A DNA stretch of 64,000 bases, from contig OX104122.1 of NCBI GenBank assembly GCA_944474755.1, positions 2,722,751 to 2,786,750 of the forward strand. The letters run 5' to 3'. This DNA comes from Limnoperna fortunei. Lineage: Eukaryota > Mollusca > Bivalvia > Mytilida > Modiolidae. Positions 39,001 through 48,000 of this stretch are shown one piece after another (the stretch's first letter is position 1; every line of letters begins with the position of its first letter). Made by a program: the position numbers and the translations under genes. A model generated the notes under the pieces. It worked only from the letters and a program-made list of their open reading frames with translations. It searched no databases and was not told the origin of the DNA.

Positions 39001-42000
39001 ACAAAGGTAGTACTAAACAGCTTCATTCATCTACATCATTTTTAGACTTACACCTCTATTATAATGCCAATGCTCAACTTAGCACAAAAATATATGACAA
39101 ACAACATAATTTTAATTTTAAAGTAAAATTTACCTCACTTATGCAGCAATACTCAGCTTCTCATTCATACAGTGTCTTTATTTCTCAATTTATTGTGTAA
39201 GATGGAACTTGCAATGAGTATATTTATTTTTGCAAATGTCTACGTCATAGTCGAACTATTAAGCCTAGGTTACAAGAAAAACATCCATGTTAATAAGTTT
39301 GAATACAGATACTGTTTATAAATATGAAGATATGATAGTTTTCCCAATTGTTTTAATTAACTACACAGTGATTGTGTAATTAAGTACCCAGTGATTGTGT
39401 AATTAAGTACCCAGTGATTGTGTAATTAAGTACCCAGTGATTGTGTAATTAAGTACACAGTGATTGTGTAATTAAGTACCCAGTGATTGTGTAATTAAGT
39501 ACCCAGTGATTGTGTAATTAAGTACCCAGTGATTGTTTTAATTAAGTACCCAGTGATTGTGTAATTAAGTACCCAGTGATTGTGTAATTAAGTACCCAGT
39601 GATTGTGTAATTAAGTACCCAGTGATTGTGTAATTAAGTACCCAGTGATTGTTTTAATTAAGTACCCAGTGTTTAATTAAGTACCCAGTGATTGTGTAAT
39701 AAAGTACCCAGTGATTGTGTAATTAAGTACCCAGTGATTGTGTAATTAAGTACCCAGTGATTGTGTAATTAAGTACCCAGTGATTGTGTAATTAAGTGCC
39801 CAGTGATTGTGTAATTAAGTACACAGTGATTGTTGATACATATTCTAACTGACTGCTGTCCAATTGAATTTAGTCAGTACATTGTGACTGATGTGATGAT
39901 CATTGGATACACTCAATATTGACTGTTGGTGTATGATACTTAACCCTTTTAACATGTTTAATATCAAAACACCAACTCAAACACTAGTCATGGAAGCAGG
40001 AGATTTGGCATGTCATTATACCTTGTTTAATCCACCATTTTTCAAATGCACCCACCAAGTCCGTTGCTGAAGTTGCTTCATTTTGGTGTTGTTGGTTCTC
40101 ACATTTGACGGTTTCTCTGACTGGGTTTTATGAATTGTTTTTTATAGTTCTTTGACGTTGATTATTTTGTTATTACCTTCATGTCCAGTTTTTTTTTTAC
40201 AAAGAAGGTAATTTTCTGTCAACTTGACCTATATGGAATGTGGCATATTTGTATCATTTTCAATTGTGTTCCTATTCCTAAAAAATTATAAATTTGATAA
40301 ATGTGAAATGTTCACCATAAATAAAAAGATTAGATTGAAGAATAATGATCTTCAAACTATACCGAAAAAAAGTTGTGCTGACCAGACAATTTCACTTTCT
40401 GTCAAATCTGTCATTATTATAGATTAGTGTTGTGTTGACCAGACAATTTCAATCTGTCATTTTTGTAGATGAATATAATGCCTTAGATGTGGTCTACAAC
40501 AAAGTGCTGATGTCACAAAATGAAACCCCATCTAATACAAAGACCACCTCAAAGGCAGAAAATCAACTTCAGAGAGAACCCATATATTCTCCTGAACCAT
40601 GGAGAGAACATCCAGATACTCAGGGAGAATTCCTATATACTCGTAAACGTCAAGAGATGGAACAGAAACCAAGTTCGTTATCATTAACAAAAAAGATTGA
40701 AGCCAGACCAAAAGAGGAGAAACAGATACAATTTTGGCAACATCGTAAAATGAGAGCCAAAATGACCAAGGATGAGATACGAAAGAAGATGGAAATGGTC
40801 TTAAAAAGTGGGAAATATCAAATGAAGGTTGGCAGACTGCTATTTTGGGACTTTGGCGGTCAGTATGTCTACTACACAACACACCAGACCTTTATGACAT
40901 ATCGTGCTTTATATTTGGTTGTGTTTGACGGAAGTAAAAGTCTTCAAGAAGAGGTGCATGATGTTATGTGCTTTCCAGGACAACATAGCACTCCTACTGC
41001 AGCAGGTGTGTATTTTGGTAAATTCATGAAATTTCTTACGACCGAGGTATATTAAATGCAGAACAGTCACTGTATTTGCAACAGTGCAAACTGTATCTTC
41101 TTCTATACTATACTTTTAGCATTTAGGAATAGGAACACAATTCAACACCCAGAAGCGAGAGGTTTTTTATTATCAACAAATCAAAATTGCGTTATTGTTA
41201 CTATGCCAACAATACCTATCATCAACAAACAGAAAACGTTTTAAAGATTTTCAGCTATTTCTGATTCTGTAATGAGTGGATCTCAGTCTTTATATATAAT
41301 TGAAATGGTTTTCTTAGTATTTTTGCAGCACTGGGTAAATTCCATCCTAACGTACTGCAAGCTGATTGAACCAGGAATACCAAAGATACTGTTTGTAGCC
41401 ACACATAAGGACAAAGTCCCAAAGGTAATCTCTATAGCTTTTGTACTATTAAACAAAGAAAGCTGAACAATTACTAAATTTTTTCCAAAGCTTTGTTTAA
41501 AGAACATGAACAAAAGTTTGTCTTTTGACAATGACTGCCTCATACTGGAACAAATTAACAGTTTAAACCTTCACAAACTGATACACCTGTGTTCTGTCGA
41601 TAGTTTTTGTTTCTAATATGACCTCTTAGCAGATGTTCCAAGATCAAAAAGCGTGAAAAGAGCTACATAATTTTAGCTAGCAGCAGAGAAACAAAACTCA
41701 GGGACATGATTTCCTTAAAAAAACTGCTATTTTGTCAAATTATTGTGGTTGAAAGGTTGTGGGAGTACATCATCCAGGTGGTGAATCACTTCCGGCCTGC
41801 TCCATTGCCAGTATTGTTGCCACCACCAAGATCAAATATCATCAAACCAGATATCATCAAACAAGGTATTAACAATACAAACTCTCTGACATGACTAACT
41901 TAAAAAGCTACTGATACCAAATTAGTTAGATTGAAAGGTGGGTGGTTGTGATTTTGGAATATTTACATTGTTAGAAAAAAAGTTATCCTTTTTTCACAAA

Positions 42001-45000
42001 TAATATACATTTGTAGGCAGCTGTTGAGAGAACACGACACAATCTCTACAACGACATTAAAGAACTTTTCAAAAACTACCAAGGACGCGATCACTTGGTT
42101 CTTGAACCTAAATTGTTTGTCAATGCAACAGACAAAAATGATCCAGAGATTAATACCTTGAAACAGATCATCACAGATCTTACATTTAAGCATCCATGTT
42201 GGGGTGAAAGAATGCCCAATACATGGGTTCCACTGGAGTTAGAGATTGCCGAATTGGCAGCAGAGGGAAAACAAATCTTATCCTTGAAGGAGATGGAAGA
42301 TTTAAATAAGGCCAGTGAGGTTTCAGTGTTGTCCAAAGAAGATCTAAAGTTCTTCTTACATTACCAGCACTCCTTAGGGAAGATAGTCTACTTCGACACC
42401 CCTCGGCTTAGAGAATTTGTCATTATCAGTCCAATATTTATGGTGGAAGTGATGAAATCATTTGTTACAGGTACAATAAATATAATTATCTATTAGTTGA
42501 GGTAGTCAAGTTTGGGCTTAAATATTTGTATTTGAACACATGTCAATTAAATATTCATTGCTTTGTCAGAAGGTCAGACTTGTACAAAAACTGTACCACT
42601 ACACCATACACCTTAAAACATCAGTCAGAGGGTCAGACTTGTACAAACACTGTATCAGTACACCATACAATATAAAGCAACCAGTCATAGGGTCAGACTT
42701 GTACAAACACTGTACCAGTACACCATACAATATAAAACAACCAGTCATAGGGTCAGACTTGTACAAACACTGTACCAGTACACCATACAATATAAAACGA
42801 TCAGTCAGATAGTCAGACTTGTACAAACACTGTACCAGTACACCATACAATATAAAGCAATCAGTCAGATAGTCAGACTTGTACAAACACTGTACCAGTA
42901 TACTATACAATATAAAGCAACCAGTCAGAGGGTCAGACTTGTACAAACACTGTACCAGTACACCATACAATATAAAGCAATCAGTCAGATAGTCAGACTT
43001 GTACAAACACTGTACCAGTATACTATACAATATAAAGCAACCAGTCAGAGGGTCAGACTTGTACAAACACTGTACCAGTACACCATACAATATAAAGCAA
43101 CCAGTCAGAGGGTCAGACTTGTACAAACACTGTACCAGTACACCATACAATATAAAGCAATCAGTCAGAGGATCAGACTTGTACAAACACTGTACCAGTA
43201 CACCATACAATATAAAACAATCAGTCAGATAGTCAGACTTGTACAAACACTGTACCACTACACCATACAATATAAAGCAACCAGTCAGAGGGTCAGACTT
43301 GTACAAACACTGTACCAGTACACCATACAATTTAAAGCAACCAGTCAGAGGGTCAGACTTATACAAACACTGTACCAGTACACCATACAATTTAAAGCAA
43401 CCAGTCAGAGGGTCAGACTTATACAAACAAACTGTACCGGTACACCATGAAAAATGAACGATTAGTCGATGAATTAATATCGACATGACTCATTTATTAA
43501 TTGTAAATTCTAAGAGTTATCTTCCCTATGTCTTATATGATATGAGGATCCATGTTATATTTATTATTTATAGTTTTATCAACATATGTATACACAATAG
43601 CAGAGACTGTTTTTGTCTCCATTGGAAGCATTTACATTGAATTTCAATTTGTTTATTATATGCTGTTATGTCATCAATATCAGTTTTGTTTCCACATGTT
43701 TCATGCTCATAAAGTGTGAGATAATCAATATTACATTTGATTGGAAAGGTATCAACAATAATTTTATCCTGTAGGCAACCATCATCGTCTGTAAAGGTTT
43801 TTACATTTAAATCTACTCTGAAAGCACTGGGCCAATTAAAACCAAACTTGGTCAGAATGTTCAATAGATGGGCCTTTACAAAGTTTTAGTTTTTTTTTAT
43901 TGGTAAACTAAAATGACTGCCATGTAGCAAAGGACTCGAAAGGAAAAAGTTTTAAAAGGTCTTTTCTACAACTTGTTAACAGACAAAATTTACTAGCAAT
44001 ACTGTTTAGATGGTCTTTATAAATTTTCTGTTTTTGTTCCAATTGGAAATTCAAAATGGTGGCCATTAAGGACCAATTTAAACACAGAACACTATAGAAG
44101 GTTTAAAAGATTTCTTCTCTGAAACCGCTTTGCCAGTTGCAATAAAACCTCTTTTTAACAGCTTCTTCTCTCTTCCCTAAAACTGGTTAACCAATGGAAA
44201 CAAAGTCATCAGGACTATTGATCAGATGATTCTCTGCAGTTTTTTATGAAACTAAATAGCAAGATTCATTGGATGGTCTCAACAAAGATAATGTTATTTA
44301 AAATTACAGGACTTCGTTTAACATGTCATCTTCATGGCATATATAAATTAGGTGAGGGTTAAATACCAATGAGAGCTTCTGGATAAAGAAAGTTATTCTT
44401 CAATGTTTTTAGAGTTGTTAATTACATAGGTAGGATATTTGACATCCTGCTTATACAAATCTAAAACTTAGACATCTTTATTTCTGTATATAGATGAGCA
44501 GTTTTGGCCAGAAGACCGTAGAATGCAACAGCTCTTTGCAAAGATGTCAGCAGATGGAAATATACAGAAAGAGGATCTTTTCAAAGTTTGGCGACAACCA
44601 AAATTCAGTGAAATTAACAAACATAAAGAATTTATCTTTGACATGCTTATTCATCTCGACATTTTGTCAGAGCAGCGTCGCTATGATATAGAAACAGGAA
44701 GTGGATTACCTCCCGATGAATACCTTGTTCCGTGCATGCTGACAAGGAAAAATGAAACCAGTTACATGATGAAGGAGTGTACCTCTAATAGAGCCATCGG
44801 TTTGGCATTCGTGTTTAAAGGCGCCATAATACCTCCAGCTTTACCAAATCGTCTGATTAGTGCATGCCTTAGTATGTGGTCTGTCAAAGAATATAATGGA
44901 AGAAGACTTTTGTTTTCAGGGTTTGTGGCCTTTTCCAGGGATACATTTCATGACATTGTTGTTTGTGTAGAAAGTAATAGAATTTTAGTATACATGATAC

Positions 45001-48000
45001 ACAAGAATTCCAAAGATTTGATAGTTCGTGATATTGCTACTGGTGTTCGAGAATGCATCAGCACCACCTTGCAGAGAATTTCGGAATTTTACCAGTCGTC
45101 CATCAGTCCTAAAACACCGGGTCAAGAATTACCATTCCACGTTGAGTTTGCATGCTCAAACCCGAACTGTTACATGTTTGTGTCAGAAACTGATGTTGTG
45201 TCTTATAAAGCACATGTATGTCCCACACACAGAAAAAAGGTGGATGTGGATGTATGGTATCAAAACAAGGTACTATATTTAAAACTATAGATGTGAATTA
45301 TCTCCCTTATTATCTGAATAATTATTGTAAAAAAGAAGATCAAAACACTATAGCTGCAGTTATTATGTCTCCACCCACATGGTTTTTGTCCTGTCTGTCT
45401 GTTCGTCACAAAGTTATACCACTTCTTATTTTGTCACTGAACTCCTCACCCTATTTTTAAAATAACTGAAATTGAATGACAGTAACTATGAAAATTTCAT
45501 TTGATCTACATAAACTCTAGAAGTGTTGTACACAGAGAGGACAGTTTAGGAACTACAGTTTGGTTTGGTTTGCCAAAAAAATGGCCAAACTGGCATTTAA
45601 GGCCAAAGTATAAATAACAAACAAAAGTAGATTGAATAAAAAAAGACAATTAATGATAAAAATGATAATAATCACTATTATCTGTTTTTTTTTGTTATAG
45701 ACTATTGAGACTTGTGCCAGCACATGTGAAGGTAAGACAATGAACAGATAGATAATAGAGTATCAGCGTAAGAACAAATTATGAGAACCCAAAACCAGAA
45801 ATGGGTTGACATTACTAGTCATCCTCAAAGTATAATTGTGATCAACACCAGAAAAGGGGGTGAGAATTGTATCGCTCTTGACAACCCGGATTCACTATTA
45901 AAACTAGTGTGATTGACAACCCCAAACATTATTTGCATTTACAAATTATGACTGGCAAATAATTTGTGTATTGAAAACAGTGTTATAGGAAATAATGCTG
46001 TTGAAGAAGGAAGTTTAGGCTATGTTGATTTGCCCAGTTAAATAAAACAATAATAGAACCCTTAATCAGTGGACGTCCGAAATTGTCAACTTGCTTGCTA
46101 AAAAACTCGGGAAAGACAACCCAGGGAAGTTGACAACTCTGGATGTCCACCTCTTAAGATGGCCATAATTGTATATATTTTTTATTCTCTAATTTTGACG
46201 TAATATTTCAACCGCTTGTCCGGTGTGGAAAAAGAATTTCTCGTCACTTGTGAATTTGTTGTTCTCAGCATTTGATTGGTTAAAAATAATAACGCCACAA
46301 TAAGAACTCATGATGTCATAAACAAAACACCTTCAATTTACCGCGTATTCACGTCTTGAACGTAAAATTGGGGTTGGGAGAATTTGTACTTCGTTTCTCA
46401 AATTTACTACTTTTTAAACTTAGAGAAACAGAATCTTACATTAGTACTCGTGGATTATCGGATTACTCCAATCTCGATAGTGAAATTATGGAAATTTAAC
46501 TATCTCTATTGGAAAAATCTGATAATCCACTCGTACCAATTTAAGATCCTATATTCACAGACACTGCAGATTGGCATTGCCTCTACTGCATAAAAGGTGT
46601 TAGAGTAATCAGATTGTCAGTTGTGTCATGGCATATCACTAACTGAATCAAATAAATTGTAGCTTAGACCATGATGCTCTCTTGACTTTAAAAAGCTACC
46701 TATAGTCATAAACCTTGTACTATGACACAGTTTTATCCCTACATGAAAATAAAACATACTTGGTCATGCATTATTTACATTGTAAAGCAAAAGTCTTATT
46801 TTTATTATAGATAATAAGTTGTTGTTTTTTACCTGAATGTTAAACCTTATAATGGCAAGTTTAAAAATCATTCTAGGTTTGAGTGCACATGCTCTTCTTA
46901 AGACTCCAAGTGACCCTGAAATATTGCGATTATCCAAGCATCTATCTCTTGAAAAAGTGAAACAGTTAGTCACGCATTTAGGCATTCAACATCAGCAGTG
47001 TGAAGATATCCATGATAGCTATGCAACAGATGTGCCGATGGTAAAATTTCTTATATTGATTTTGTGGCGGAACTCGATGAATGGAACATACACAGATTTG
47101 GTGGATCAGTTAAAATGTGTAGGCCACACACCACACATATTGTGTCAGGTATGTTTGTATACATAAATCACTTTTCTCCAAATCGCTTAACAGATATCTT
47201 TGATGTCCATCTTCCAGTATCAATTCTAGTTAACAGACATCTCTGATGTCCATGTTCCAGTATCAATTCTAGTTAACAGACATCTCTGATGTCCATCTTC
47301 CAGTATCAATTCTAGTTAACAGACATGTCTGATGTCCATCTTCCAGTATCAATTCTAGTTAACAGACATCTCTGATGTCCATGTTCCAGTATCAATTCTA
47401 GTTAACAGACATCTCTGATGTCCATCTTCCAGTATCAATTCTAGTTAACAGACATCTCTGAAGTCCATCTTCCAGTATCAATTCTAGTTAACAGACATCT
47501 CAGTATCAAATCCAGAAATTTTTTTATAAAAAGTTGAGCTTCTTTTTAATATTTATCGGATTCATCGAAAAATAAATGAAAAAGTACGCAATGTAATCAT
47601 TGTTATAGTCATTCCTTCAGTTTTGTTCGTTGTGTTTGTTCAATTGGTGTCTTATGTCGCTTTCAGTAATTTGCATGACGCTACATTGTGGCGTTTAATT
47701 TTTATTGGGAGATGAACTCCTGAGAAAACTGGGCCTTTGGTAGGAAAACTGGCAATCCTTGTCAATTCAGATTGGAGTTGATTACACCGTACTTGCTGTG
47801 GGACGGGAACCCATAATCTCACTGTTGATAGGCATATGGGCAATAAAAGATGACTTACTTCCTTAACTACTCGGCCGCTTAGGCCTCTTATTCCTTTAGT
47901 TTACCTAAGCCATGATGTCAAGCTTGTACACTGATACTTAATTAACAAACATAATTATGACTTAGAACACAAATCGGAATGTAACAAATGTTCATATCTA

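Noticed and set aside
42599..43486. 295-codon minus-strand ORF of 20-residue repeats
   Set aside because: Produced by an exact 60-bp intronic minisatellite, open on both strands for arithmetic reasons.
43568..43864. 98-codon minus-strand ORF inside intron 10
   Set aside because: No recognised motif, runs into dispersed-repeat-like sequence, and lies antisense within an intron.
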